37,667 bases of DNA from Bacteroidales bacterium UBA6428 (GTDB taxonomy: Bacteria; Bacteroidota; Bacteroidia; Bacteroidales; UBA932): contig DJOW01000018.1 of the NCBI GenBank assembly GCA_002437305.1, positions 1 to 37,667 on the forward strand. Reading direction: 5' to 3'. Under the pieces are notes generated by a model. The model did no database searches, had not been told where the DNA came from, and was given only the letters and a program-made list of their open reading frames with translations. A program made the position numbers and the translations under genes. Below, in pieces: positions 7,001-14,571 of this stretch (its first letter is position 1; the number at the start of each line of letters is the position of its first letter).

Positions 7001-8041
7001 TCACTGGTCAAACAGTTCGGTGGCTTGGCGGAAGAGTTCGTCGATGGCTTCTTTGTCGCTGTGCGTTTTCTCTTGAACTGGCTTTTTTTGTGGCTGATTT
7101 GCTTTAGGAACCTTTACGTCAGGCTCTTCGGCATTCCCTTGCGGGGCTGAGAGCGCTGGAAGTAGGCTGTCTTTGTCAGCGTGATTCGACATGGTGTCAA
7201 TCTCAGTGCCAAGGCTGGCAGGTGCGCTGGCTAGGCGTTTCAAAGGTTGGAAGAGAATGGCGACTGCACTGATGATAAGAAGGACGATGACCAAGATCCC
7301 CCAAAGGGCTTTAGGCCGGCTTTTGATCGCCTCCTTGACTTCCAACGCGCTCTGAAAACGCCTCTTGGGGTCTCTTTGGCAACACTTTCTGACTACCTTG
7401 CCAAAATTAGGACTCAGCCGGTCAATGACACAACCAAGAGAGAATATGTCCGAGCGGAAATCCACACTGCCTCCGGAGATGAGCTCAGGAGAAGCATAGA
7501 CCTGAGTCCCGGCTGAGCCTTTCAGAACGGAATGCGAATCTGAGTCGGAAAGACCGAAGTCAATCAGTTTGACATTGTTGCCGTTGTAGGTCAGCATGAT
7601 GTTGGACGGTTTTAGGTCCCGGTGTACAATCTGCTTGGAGTGCATGTAGGACAATGCGTCGCAAAGCTCGCTGATGATCTTGGTGGCAAGCGTCTTGCCG
7701 ATTGCTCCTCGGGGGAAGATACTGTCGAGTGAGCACCCGTCGATCCATTCCATCTCGATGCAGTTGCCCAGCGAAGGAATATTCACGAAATCATAGTACT
7801 CGCAGATGTACGGATTGTCCAGTGAATACCCTATCTCGAATTCTTTCCGCAGCAGACGTTCATAGACCGGATCACCGACATATTCACTTTTGAGTGTCTT
7901 ATAGACTCGGAACCGCCCTTCCTTATCGGCACGCCAAATCTCACAGTAGCTTTCAGGGCTGCTGCTGATCAGCTCAAACATTCCTTGTCTGCGGGATTGA
8001 GCCATGGAAGGTGTCTCGAAAAATCCGGATGCTTCGTCCAT
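7001..8041 (-). CDS. Membrane-anchored Ser/Thr protein kinase (Hanks type)
   Basis: The protein has 346 residues. The N-terminal cytoplasmic kinase domain (about 20-240) carries the catalytic loop HRDLKPSN with Asp142, the metal-binding DFGLSD, and the activation/APE-like segment TQVYASPELIS followed by DIFSLGCV. The candidate ATP-anchoring lysine is in RVYKTLK. The glycine-rich loop is not canonical (ELISSSPESYCE), which could lower activity. One membrane segment follows at about 245-263 (ILVIVLLIISAVAILF), then a roughly 80-residue low-complexity tail rich in Lys, Pro and Glu on the far side of the membrane. It is divergently arranged with a putative outer-membrane protein gene; two inverted repeats lie between them. 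Substrates are unknown; a signalling role across the inner membrane is inferred. Confidence 0.92.
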   Translation of the reverse strand: MDEASGFFETPSMAQSRRQGMFELISSSPESYCEIWRADKEGRFRVYKTLKSEYVGDPVYERLLRKEFEIGYSLDNPYICEYYDFVNIPSLGNCIEMEWIDGCSLDSIFPRGAIGKTLATKIISELCDALSYMHSKQIVHRDLKPSNIMLTYNGNNVKLIDFGLSDSDSHSVLKGSAGTQVYASPELISGGSVDFRSDIFSLGCVIDRLSPNFGKVVRKCCQRDPKRRFQSALEVKEAIKSRPKALWGILVIVLLIISAVAILFQPLKRLASAPASLGTEIDTMSNHADKDSLLPALSAPQGNAEEPDVKVPKANQPQKKPVQEKTHSDKEAIDELFRQATELFDQ

Positions 8042-8046
8042 GATTC

Positions 8047-8104
8047 GTTTGAATGGTCAAACTCACCTGTTGTGTTTCGCGATGGTGAAGTTTGAATGTT
8101 CAAA
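8047..8104. promoter_or_regulatory. Two matching inverted repeats between divergent kinase and membrane protein genes
   Basis: GTTTGAATGGTCAAAC at 8047-8062 and TTTGAATGTTCAAA at 8091-8104 share the form TTTGA-ATGk-TCAAA. Their centres are 43 bp apart, about four helical turns. The second overlaps a minus-strand -7 box, TATATTTG (8108-8101), and lies just before a plus-strand -7 box, TATTTTTG (8111-8118). A dimeric regulator binding both is plausible; no regulator is identified. Confidence 0.45.
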
Positions 8105-8141
8105 TATAACTATTTTTGTGCAAAATTTGTAGGATAAGTTG

Positions 8142-9134
8142 ATGCTGATGAGGAATATTCCCGGACATATTCTTTTGTGCCTTGTTCTGGCACTCCGTTT
8201 TTGCGTGGTTGTCTCTGCTTTTCCGCAACGGGACGGCTATGACAAGGCATTGGACAAATATTCTCTCATCTGTGACCGTTGTGTAGAGTTGAGGATGAAG
8301 GCCGAGTCAGGGCACGGCGTGCAAATGGATGAACTTAAGAGCCTTTTAGCGGAACTCTCATCGCTTCGGAAAACCTTGTCGGGAGCTTCCGGAAAGATGA
8401 CGGTGGCGCAGGCTTCCAGGTTCGAGGCGATTAAGGAAAGGTATCTTCAAGGGATGAAGTCGGTGGGGAAGAAGCCGGGACGTCCGGTGTTTAGCCCGGT
8501 GAAGAGGATTGATCCAGTCACTGAGCCTGTCGAAGTGACTTCGCGGAAGGCTGGGCCTGAGGTGCTTCTACGGGATCCGCAGGCGCTTCGACAGGCTCGG
8601 CGACAGGGAGCGGAGTCTCAGCGATTGATTGCTCAGCGGCAACTCTCGTCCAACGCAAAATATTCAAAATCATCAAAATTTGCCTTTCTGACCGATGTTG
8701 GAATATTCCCGACACCGTCCTACGGTGCGATGGCAGCCTTGACTTGGAATGGCTTCGGAGCCTACGTCAACTATAGAAGCAATTTCAGGGAGAATGAATA
8801 TTCCTACACCTGCACTAGCGATGGTGTCACTGAATATGGCCGCATCTGGGCGACGGGCAATTATCGTGAGAGCAGGACAATCGCTACAGCCGGGCTTGTG
8901 CTCTTCCCATCTCGCCGTTTCGGCTTTTTTGCTGGAGCGGGATTGACTTCATACAGGCTTTGCTGGGAGGATGCCTCCAGAGAGTGGGTCAATGTTGAGG
9001 ACAAGTCGTTTAAGAATCCCGCAGTGGATGCGGGACTGTTTGTGAGTCTCAACTCTCTGATTCTTTCGCTTGGTGTGAACTCCGACTTTCTCGGTCACGC
9101 GGATCTTCAATTAGGTGTAGGACTCTGTTTCTGA
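8142..9134 (+). CDS. Putative outer-membrane beta-barrel protein with N-terminal coiled region
   Basis: The protein has about 330 residues. A signal peptide is present (HILLCLVLALRFCVVVSA), followed by a charged helical region of about 90 residues, a linker derived from a palindromic repeat (PVTEPVEVTS through ALRQARRQ, about residues 125-165), and a C-terminal part with alternating aromatic and polar residues that ends in GVGLCF. A terminal Phe after alternating hydrophobics is typical of beta-barrel outer-membrane proteins. No named family is recognised. It faces the kinase gene divergently, so a shared signalling or surface role is possible but is inference. The frame opens at a TTG at 8139; I prefer ATG 8142, and ATG 8148 is also possible. 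A plus-strand -7 box lies at 8111-8118. Confidence 0.75.
   Translation: MLMRNIPGHILLCLVLALRFCVVVSAFPQRDGYDKALDKYSLICDRCVELRMKAESGHGVQMDELKSLLAELSSLRKTLSGASGKMTVAQASRFEAIKERYLQGMKSVGKKPGRPVFSPVKRIDPVTEPVEVTSRKAGPEVLLRDPQALRQARRQGAESQRLIAQRQLSSNAKYSKSSKFAFLTDVGIFPTPSYGAMAALTWNGFGAYVNYRSNFRENEYSYTCTSDGVTEYGRIWATGNYRESRTIATAGLVLFPSRRFGFFAGAGLTSYRLCWEDASREWVNVEDKSFKNPAVDAGLFVSLNSLILSLGVNSDFLGHADLQLGVGLCF
8516..8604. repeat. Palindromic repeat cluster inside the outer-membrane protein gene
   Basis: AGTCAC (8516-8521), the 13-nt loop TGAGCCTGTCGAA, and GTGACT (8535-8540) form one hairpin. An inverse copy of the core, GCTTCGACAGGCTCGGCGAC, is at 8585-8604. Both are translated in frame as part of the linker. 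Confidence 0.8.
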
Positions 9135-9146
9135 GATGTCAAGGAA

Positions 9147-9719
9147 CTAAAGAGTCTTAAGGTGGGTGAGCCCGCCTTGCTTTCCGGCCATGTAGGGGCG
9201 TGTGACTTCTTTTCCTCTCATGATTCTTGAAATGTAAAGAGGTTCGCCTTTTATGAAGCTTGACGCTTCGAAGCGGTCATCCACTTTGAGTTTGGAGTTG
9301 ATTGATGATCTGACTTCGAACTGATCGCCGCCCAGATACTCGAGCGTCACCACTCTGTTCGGGTTCCATCCGATCTCGACAATTGATCCGGGCTTCAAGT
9401 CTCTCGCATTTATGAACTCAGAGGTGAAGAACATTGACTGTGTGGCCTCGGAGCATTTAAGATCCTCACAGAAAGTCTTGTAGTCTTTTTGGCCGATGTA
9501 TCTGGAGAGAATGTCGAGAGTTGACTGACGGGGAACCGAGGTCATGTTGACATAGCCCCAGATCCGTTTAAGTGTGGATGCTGAAATCCTTTCGCTTGTT
9601 TCGTTCCAAATCTCCATGGACAGCGAGTGAAAATCATTCGAAGTCTTGACGCTCTTGTGGAATTTCATTTCCACAAGAGACATCAAGTAATTAATCTCCG
9701 GAATCTGTTGCCTGCCCAT
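9147..9719 (-). CDS. Conserved Bacteroidetes hypothetical protein, HTH-like N-terminus
   Basis: The protein has 190 residues. The N-terminal half carries ISASTLKRIWGYVN and STLDILSRYIGQKDYKTFC, a pattern common in small Bacteroidetes proteins and reminiscent of a helix-turn-helix unit. The C-terminal half (about 105-170) reads as a small beta domain (PGSIVEIGWNPNRVVTLEYL). There is no signal peptide and no catalytic motif, so it is probably cytoplasmic. It starts 14 bp after upp on the same strand and probably shares its transcript. Its 3' end faces the outer-membrane protein gene with a 12-bp gap. Function is unknown; nucleic-acid binding is a guess. Confidence 0.75.
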   Translation of the reverse strand: MGRQQIPEINYLMSLVEMKFHKSVKTSNDFHSLSMEIWNETSERISASTLKRIWGYVNMTSVPRQSTLDILSRYIGQKDYKTFCEDLKCSEATQSMFFTSEFINARDLKPGSIVEIGWNPNRVVTLEYLGGDQFEVRSSINSKLKVDDRFEASSFIKGEPLYISRIMRGKEVTRPYMAGKQGGLTHLKTL

Positions 9720-9733
9720 TACAAATTGTCAGT

Positions 9734-10363
9734 TTACTTCGTGCCGAAGATCCTGTCGCCGGCATCGCCGAGTCCAGGGACAATGTAGGCGTCTTTGTTC
9801 AAGCGCTCGTCAATCGCTGCCACGAATATGTCAACATCAGGGTGTTCTTTCTGTACCCGTGCGATTCCTTCCGGCGCGGCCACAAGGCACATAAGCCTGA
9901 TGTTGTTGCATCCGCGCTCTTTCAGCATTGCAAGCGCGTCGCAGGAACTGCCACCGGTCGCAAGCATCGGGTCGGTCACGATGACAAGTCGCTTGTTGAT
10001 GTCCTCGGGAAGTTTGCAGTAATAAACCACAGGTGTGTGTGTCTTCTCGTCACGGTAAAGCCCTATGTGTCCGACTTTGGCCACTGGGACAAGCGTCTGG
10101 AGTCCGTCAACCATGCCTATTCCGGCGCGCAGGATCGGGACGATCGCAAGCTTGCGGCCAGAAACCTTCTTGGCTGTCATCCTGCAGATTGGAGTCTCTA
10201 TTTCGATGTCATCGAGAGGGAGGTCTCTTGTGATCTCGTATCCCATCAGAAGGGAAATCTCTTTTAGCAATTCTCGGAAATCCTTGGATCCGGTCTCTTT
10301 TTTCCTCATGATGGTCAGCTTGTGCTGAATCATGGGATGGTCAATAACGTGCACTGTGCTCAT
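9734..10363 (-). CDS. upp: Uracil phosphoribosyltransferase
   Basis: The enzyme converts uracil and PRPP to UMP in pyrimidine salvage. The PRPP-binding loop IVTDPMLATGGSS is visible in the second half, and the end (GLGDAGDRIFGTK) is the family's typical C-terminus. I chose ATG 10363 (MSTVHVIDHPMIQHKLTIMR), which gives 209 residues, the normal length. The open frame extends 50 codons further upstream but that text is not UPRTase-like. A TAACTTTA box lies shortly before the start, a near match to the -7 consensus. It is followed by the hypothetical gene 9147-9719 and is divergent from the EamA-type transporter gene. Confidence 0.96.
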   Translation of the reverse strand: MSTVHVIDHPMIQHKLTIMRKKETGSKDFRELLKEISLLMGYEITRDLPLDDIEIETPICRMTAKKVSGRKLAIVPILRAGIGMVDGLQTLVPVAKVGHIGLYRDEKTHTPVVYYCKLPEDINKRLVIVTDPMLATGGSSCDALAMLKERGCNNIRLMCLVAAPEGIARVQKEHPDVDIFVAAIDERLNKDAYIVPGLGDAGDRIFGTK

Positions 10364-10491
10364 TGGATGAATTTTCAGTAAAGTTACGACTTTTTTCCAA
10401 GAGTTGCATTGTTTTCCACCATGTTTGTGCGATCCCTCTTGCGCGGTGCTGAAACCAGGAAGTCGGGAGGCAAAAAGTCCCTGAAAAAGCT

Positions 10492-10499
10492 TATCTTTG
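10492..10499 (+). promoter_or_regulatory. Promoter -7 box for the EamA-type transporter
   Basis: TATCTTTG matches TAnnTTTG exactly, 24 bp before ATG 10524. No clear -33 TTTG lies at the expected distance, so the call rests on the -7 box. Confidence 0.4.
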
Positions 10500-10523
10500 C
10501 ATCCGGTTAGCATTGTTAGTGTA

Positions 10524-11435
10524 ATGTGGTTGTCTTTAGCGTTCCTTTCGGCAGTCCTGCTTGGATTCTACGACTCCTTCAAAAAGGTGTCATTAGGCGG
10601 CAATGCCGTCATTCCGGTGCTGTTTCTGAACACATTGTTCTGCTCCCTCATCTTCATTCCTTTCATAGTCTTGTCATATTGTACGGATGCCCTTGACGGA
10701 AGCATCCTCAGGGTCGGTGAATATGGCGGATGGGCGACCCAGAAATGGATCCTGCTGAAGAGCGTCATAGTCCTCAGTTCATGGACGTTGGGCTACTACG
10801 GAATGAAACATCTTCCGCTGACGATTGTGGGCCCGATCAACGCCACCCGTCCTGTGATGGTCCTGTTGGGCGCCATGCTGATCTTCGGCGAGAGACTAAA
10901 CTGGCTCCAGTGGACCGGTGTGCTGCTGGCTGTGGTGTCTTTTTTCTTGCTGAGCCGTAGCGGAAAGAAGGAAGGAATAGACTTTGAGCACAATGTCTGG
11001 ATCTATGCCGTTGTGGGATCAGCATTGTTGGGTGCTGTAAGCGGCCTCTATGACAAGTTCCTGATGGATCCGAACGGCTTGGCCTTGGACAAGATGGCCG
11101 TCCAGAGTTGGTACAACATCTATCAATGCGCCATGATGGGCGCCATGTTGGTTCTCTTCTGGTACCCGAACCGCAGGAACACGACCCCTTTCCAGTGGAG
11201 ATGGTCAATCATCTTCATCTCGATATTCCTGAGTGTCGCCGACTTTATCTATCTTTATGCCTTGAGCCTTCCTGGTTCAATGATCTCCATTGTCTCAATG
11301 ATCCGCCGCGGCAGTGTCATTGTCAGCTTCCTCTTCGCGGCCATTGTCTTTAAAGAGAAAAACCTCCGCAGCAAAGCCATCGACCTAGCCTTGGTCCTAC
11401 TCGGCATGGTCTTCCTCTACCTTGGCTCCAGATGA
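10524..11435 (+). CDS. EamA/DMT-superfamily transporter
   Basis: A 303-residue integral membrane protein with about ten hydrophobic segments in two similar halves, as in drug/metabolite transporters. The first half includes LAFLSAVLLGFYDSFKK and a conserved EamA end-of-half pattern (GPINATRPVMVLLGAMLIFG then ERLNWLQWTGVLLAVVSFFLL). The second half repeats it (SMIRRGSVIVSFLFAAIVFK then EKNLRSKAIDLALVLLGMVFL). The substrate cannot be read from the sequence. I prefer ATG 10524 because the upstream TTG at 10497 lies inside the -7 promoter region. It is a single gene, followed by a long hairpin at 11470-11531. Confidence 0.88.
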   Translation: MWLSLAFLSAVLLGFYDSFKKVSLGGNAVIPVLFLNTLFCSLIFIPFIVLSYCTDALDGSILRVGEYGGWATQKWILLKSVIVLSSWTLGYYGMKHLPLTIVGPINATRPVMVLLGAMLIFGERLNWLQWTGVLLAVVSFFLLSRSGKKEGIDFEHNVWIYAVVGSALLGAVSGLYDKFLMDPNGLALDKMAVQSWYNIYQCAMMGAMLVLFWYPNRRNTTPFQWRWSIIFISIFLSVADFIYLYALSLPGSMISIVSMIRRGSVIVSFLFAAIVFKEKNLRSKAIDLALVLLGMVFLYLGSR

Positions 11436-11469
11436 CTGTTAGAGAACAGTTTCAAGGCACTTTGAAGCA

Positions 11470-11531
11470 AAGAAATTTCCCCCTTGCCGCAATTTTTGTA
11501 ACGTGAAAAATTCGGCAAGGGGAAATTTCTT
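11470..11531. terminator. Long interrupted hairpin, probable bidirectional terminator
   Basis: AAGAAATTTCCCCCTTGCCG (11470-11489) pairs with CGGCAAGGGGAAATTTCTT (11513-11531), with one bulged C. An inner stem, AATTTTT/AAAAATT, continues into the loop. It lies 35 bp after the transporter stop. The stem is unusually long for a terminator and could be a small mobile palindrome. Confidence 0.6.
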
Positions 11532-11625
11532 GCGCCTCGGAGCCCCATCCTATTCATCACTGATGTGATACATTACTGATAAGTTTGGCACTTTGAGGCA
11601 GTCTGATTTTGATAGTTATATATTC

Positions 11626-11654
11626 AAAAATCCGCCCCGGCAAGGGACGGATTC
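11626..11654 (-). terminator. Rho-independent terminator of ppdK
   Basis: On the minus strand AATCCGTCCC, loop TTGCC, GGGGCGGATT and then TTT lie just past the ppdK stop. It is a good stem with a short T-run. Confidence 0.75.
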
Positions 11655-11679
11655 TTTATGAATATGTTGGTGAGACTGA

Positions 11680-14400
11680 CTATTTGCTTTGCTCGATGGC
11701 AGCCTGAGCCGCCGCGAGTCTGGCGATAGGCACACGGAACGGTGAGCAGGAAACGTAGTCAACACCGATCTTGTTGAAGAAACGGATTGACGCAGGGTCT
11801 CCACCGTGCTCTCCGCAGACACCGCACTTAAGGTCAGGTCTCTTGGAACGTCCGGCCTGGATTCCGAACTCAACCAGCTTGCCGACGCTCTTGGTGTCGA
11901 TTGTCTGGAACGGATCGGCGTCGAGGATCTTGTTGCCAAGGTACTCGCCCATGAAGGTGCCCACGTCATCGCGGGAGAAGCCGAATGTCATCTGGGTGAG
12001 GTCATTGGTTCCGAACGAGAAGAATTCTGCGGCGCGGGCCATCCTGTCGGCAGTGAGGGCTGCGCGAGGGATCTCGATCATGGTTCCGAAATTGTAAAGG
12101 ATGAACTGGCGTGTCGTGCCCTCAACCTCAGCCTTCACCTTGTCGCAGATCGCTCTCTGGAAGCTGAGCTCACGCGCGGAGATCGTAACAGGAATCATGA
12201 TCTCAGGGTGAGGATTGTAACCTTCCTGCTGAAGCTCGGCGGTGGCGGTGAAGATTGCCCTGTACTGGGTCTCGGCGATGAGAGGATAGGACATGTGAAG
12301 ACGGACTCCGCGGTGGCCCATCATAGGGTTCACCTCATGAAGGGCCTCGCCACGCTTCTCGATGTCCTCTACAGTGACACCCAGCTCTTTGGCAAGTTCT
12401 TTCTCCTTCTCCTCTGTTTTCGGAACGAACTCATGGAGAGGCGGGTCAAGAAGGCGGAAGACAACCGGCTTGCCGTCCATGATCTTCATGGTGCTCTTCG
12501 CTGAGGCCTTGATGTAAGGCTCAAGCTCGGCGAGGGCTTCCTTTCTTTCCTCATCGGTGTTGCAGAGGATCATCTTGCGGAGTTTCGCGAGTGGCTGCTC
12601 GGAGTTCGCCCCGTAGAACATGTGCTCGATACGGAACAGTCCGATTCCTTCGGCGCCGAAGCTGAGAGCCTTCTGAGCGTCCTCAGGGGTGTCGGCGTTT
12701 GTCCTTACACCGAGCTTGCGGAATTTGTCAACGATTGACATGAACTTTATGAACATAGGGTTCTCCGATGCGTCCATCGTGTCGATCTTCTCACCGTAGA
12801 CCAGTCCTTTGGTTCCGTTGAGACTCATCCAGTCGCCTTCCTTCATGGTGACATTGCCGAATGAAACGGTCTTTGCCTCGAAGTTGATCTTCATGGACTC
12901 GCAGCCTACTATGCAGCACTTGCCCCATCCACGTGCCACAAGGGCGGCGTGCGAGGTCATGCCTCCACGCGTGGTGAGGATTCCGGCTGCGGCGCGCATG
13001 CCCTCAATGTCCTCCGGAGAGGTCTCCTCACGGATGAGGATTGTCTTCAAGCCTTTGTCGTTGGCTTCCATGGCCGCCTCCGAAGTGAACACGATCTGAC
13101 CTACGGCTCCTCCCGGGGAAGCCGGGAGACCGATCGCAAGGACTTTGGACTTCTTCTCGGACGCCGGGTCGAGGATAGGGTGGAGAATCTCGTCAAGCTG
13201 GGCCGGAGAAACCCTCATCACGGCTGTCTTCTCATCGATCATCTTCTCGTCAACCATGTCCATCGCCATCCTCAGGGCGGCCAGACCGGTTCTCTTTCCG
13301 ATCCGGCACTGGAGCATCCAGAGATGACCCTCCTGGATGGTGAACTCGATGTCCTGCATGTCATGGAAGTGCTGCTCGAGTCTCAGGCGGATGTCATCAA
13401 GTTCCTTGTAAACCTCCGGCATGGCGGTTTCCAAAGACTGGAGATCCTTGTTCTTCTCTGTCTTGGTGGCCTCGTTGAGAGGATTAGGGGTACGGATTCC
13501 GGCGACGACATCCTCGCCCTGCGCATTGATCAGCCATTCACCGTAGAATTTGTTGTCTCCAGTGGCCGGATTGCGTGAGAACGCGACACCGGTGGCGGAT
13601 GTGTTGCCCATGTTGCCGAACACCATTGACTGCACATTCACGGCTGTCCCCCAGTCATCAGGAATCTTCTCGATTCTTCTGTATGCGATGGCCCTCTTTC
13701 CGTTCCAAGACTTGAACACGCCTCCGATAGACCCCCAAAGCTGAGCCTCGGCGGTGTCCGGGAAGTCAACTCCGAGTACTTCCTTCACTTTTGCCTTGAA
13801 CTTGTCGCAAAGATCCTTCAGTTCATCGGCCGTGATGTCTGTGTCAGACTTGTAGCCCTTCTTCTCCTTGAGTTCCATCATCATCCTGTCGAGCTGCTGG
13901 CGGATTCCCTGTCCGTCCGCCGGCTCAATGCCCTCGGCCTTTTCCATGACGACATCCGAGTACATCATGATAAGGCGCCTGTAAGCGTCATAGACAAACC
14001 TTGGGTTGCCGGTCTTCTGGATCATTCCAGGAAGGGTCGTCGAGCAAAGACCGATGTTAAGGATGGTGTCCATCATGCCTGGCATGGAGCTTCTGGCGCC
14101 GGAGCGGCAGCTTACGAGAAGCGGGTCGGACGGATCTCCGAATTTTTTGCCCATGATGGTCTCCGTGGCCTTCAGTGCCTCGGCCACCTCTTTCTTGAGG
14201 TCATCCGTATAGCCTCCGCCGAGTGAATAGTACTCTGCGCAGCATTCAGTCGTGATTGTGAACCCGGCAGGAACCGGCATGCCGAGCTTGCTCATCTCGG
14301 CCAGATTGGCTCCCTTTCCTCCCAGGAGCTCACGCATCTGTCCGTCCCCTTCAGCGGTCTTGCCGCCGAAACGATAGACTCTTTTCTTCTTGTCAAACAT
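11680..14400 (-). CDS. ppdK: Pyruvate, phosphate dikinase
   Basis: The enzyme interconverts pyruvate, ATP and phosphate with PEP, AMP and pyrophosphate in central carbon metabolism. It has 906 residues, the family's normal size. The N-terminal ATP-grasp domain starts at YRFGGKTAEGDG with LLGGKGANLAEM. The swivelling phosphohistidine domain carries TRGGMTSHAALVARGWGKCC with catalytic His484. The C-terminal PEP/pyruvate barrel ends with CGVCGEHGGDPASIRFF and VDYVSCSPFRVPIARLAAAQ. The gene stands alone, with a promoter at 14447-14478 and its own terminator. Nothing odd was seen in the coding sequence. Confidence 0.98.
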   Translation of the reverse strand: MFDKKKRVYRFGGKTAEGDGQMRELLGGKGANLAEMSKLGMPVPAGFTITTECCAEYYSLGGGYTDDLKKEVAEALKATETIMGKKFGDPSDPLLVSCRSGARSSMPGMMDTILNIGLCSTTLPGMIQKTGNPRFVYDAYRRLIMMYSDVVMEKAEGIEPADGQGIRQQLDRMMMELKEKKGYKSDTDITADELKDLCDKFKAKVKEVLGVDFPDTAEAQLWGSIGGVFKSWNGKRAIAYRRIEKIPDDWGTAVNVQSMVFGNMGNTSATGVAFSRNPATGDNKFYGEWLINAQGEDVVAGIRTPNPLNEATKTEKNKDLQSLETAMPEVYKELDDIRLRLEQHFHDMQDIEFTIQEGHLWMLQCRIGKRTGLAALRMAMDMVDEKMIDEKTAVMRVSPAQLDEILHPILDPASEKKSKVLAIGLPASPGGAVGQIVFTSEAAMEANDKGLKTILIREETSPEDIEGMRAAAGILTTRGGMTSHAALVARGWGKCCIVGCESMKINFEAKTVSFGNVTMKEGDWMSLNGTKGLVYGEKIDTMDASENPMFIKFMSIVDKFRKLGVRTNADTPEDAQKALSFGAEGIGLFRIEHMFYGANSEQPLAKLRKMILCNTDEERKEALAELEPYIKASAKSTMKIMDGKPVVFRLLDPPLHEFVPKTEEKEKELAKELGVTVEDIEKRGEALHEVNPMMGHRGVRLHMSYPLIAETQYRAIFTATAELQQEGYNPHPEIMIPVTISARELSFQRAICDKVKAEVEGTTRQFILYNFGTMIEIPRAALTADRMARAAEFFSFGTNDLTQMTFGFSRDDVGTFMGEYLGNKILDADPFQTIDTKSVGKLVEFGIQAGRSKRPDLKCGVCGEHGGDPASIRFFNKIGVDYVSCSPFRVPIARLAAAQAAIEQSK

Positions 14401-14446
14401 ATTATTTAGAATTTGTTTTTATAGACATCGCGATAAATACAGATTA

Positions 14447-14478
14447 CAAAATTACTAAAAAACTTTCGTTATAGCAAT
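14447..14478 (-). promoter_or_regulatory. Bacteroidetes-type promoter of ppdK
   Basis: On the minus strand ATTG (14478-14475), a 20-nt gap and TAATTTTG (14454-14447) match the TTTG / TAnnTTTG consensus closely. The ppdK start is 46 bp downstream. Confidence 0.65.
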
Positions 14479-14536
14479 TTCGGAAACTTCAAAATGCTTC
14501 AAAATGCTGCCTTGGACTTCAAAAAATGCCAATGCG

Positions 14537-14571
14537 GCGGCTGTCCCTCACAGACCCATCACAGCAGCCGC
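14537..14571 (-). terminator. Hairpin overlapping the end of phoH
   Basis: GCGGCTG and CAGCCGC arms (14571-14565 and 14543-14537, minus strand) flank a 21-nt loop. The first arm lies within the last codons of the PhoH gene. A T-run (TTTTTT) follows about 10 nt later at 14526-14521. Confidence 0.5.
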
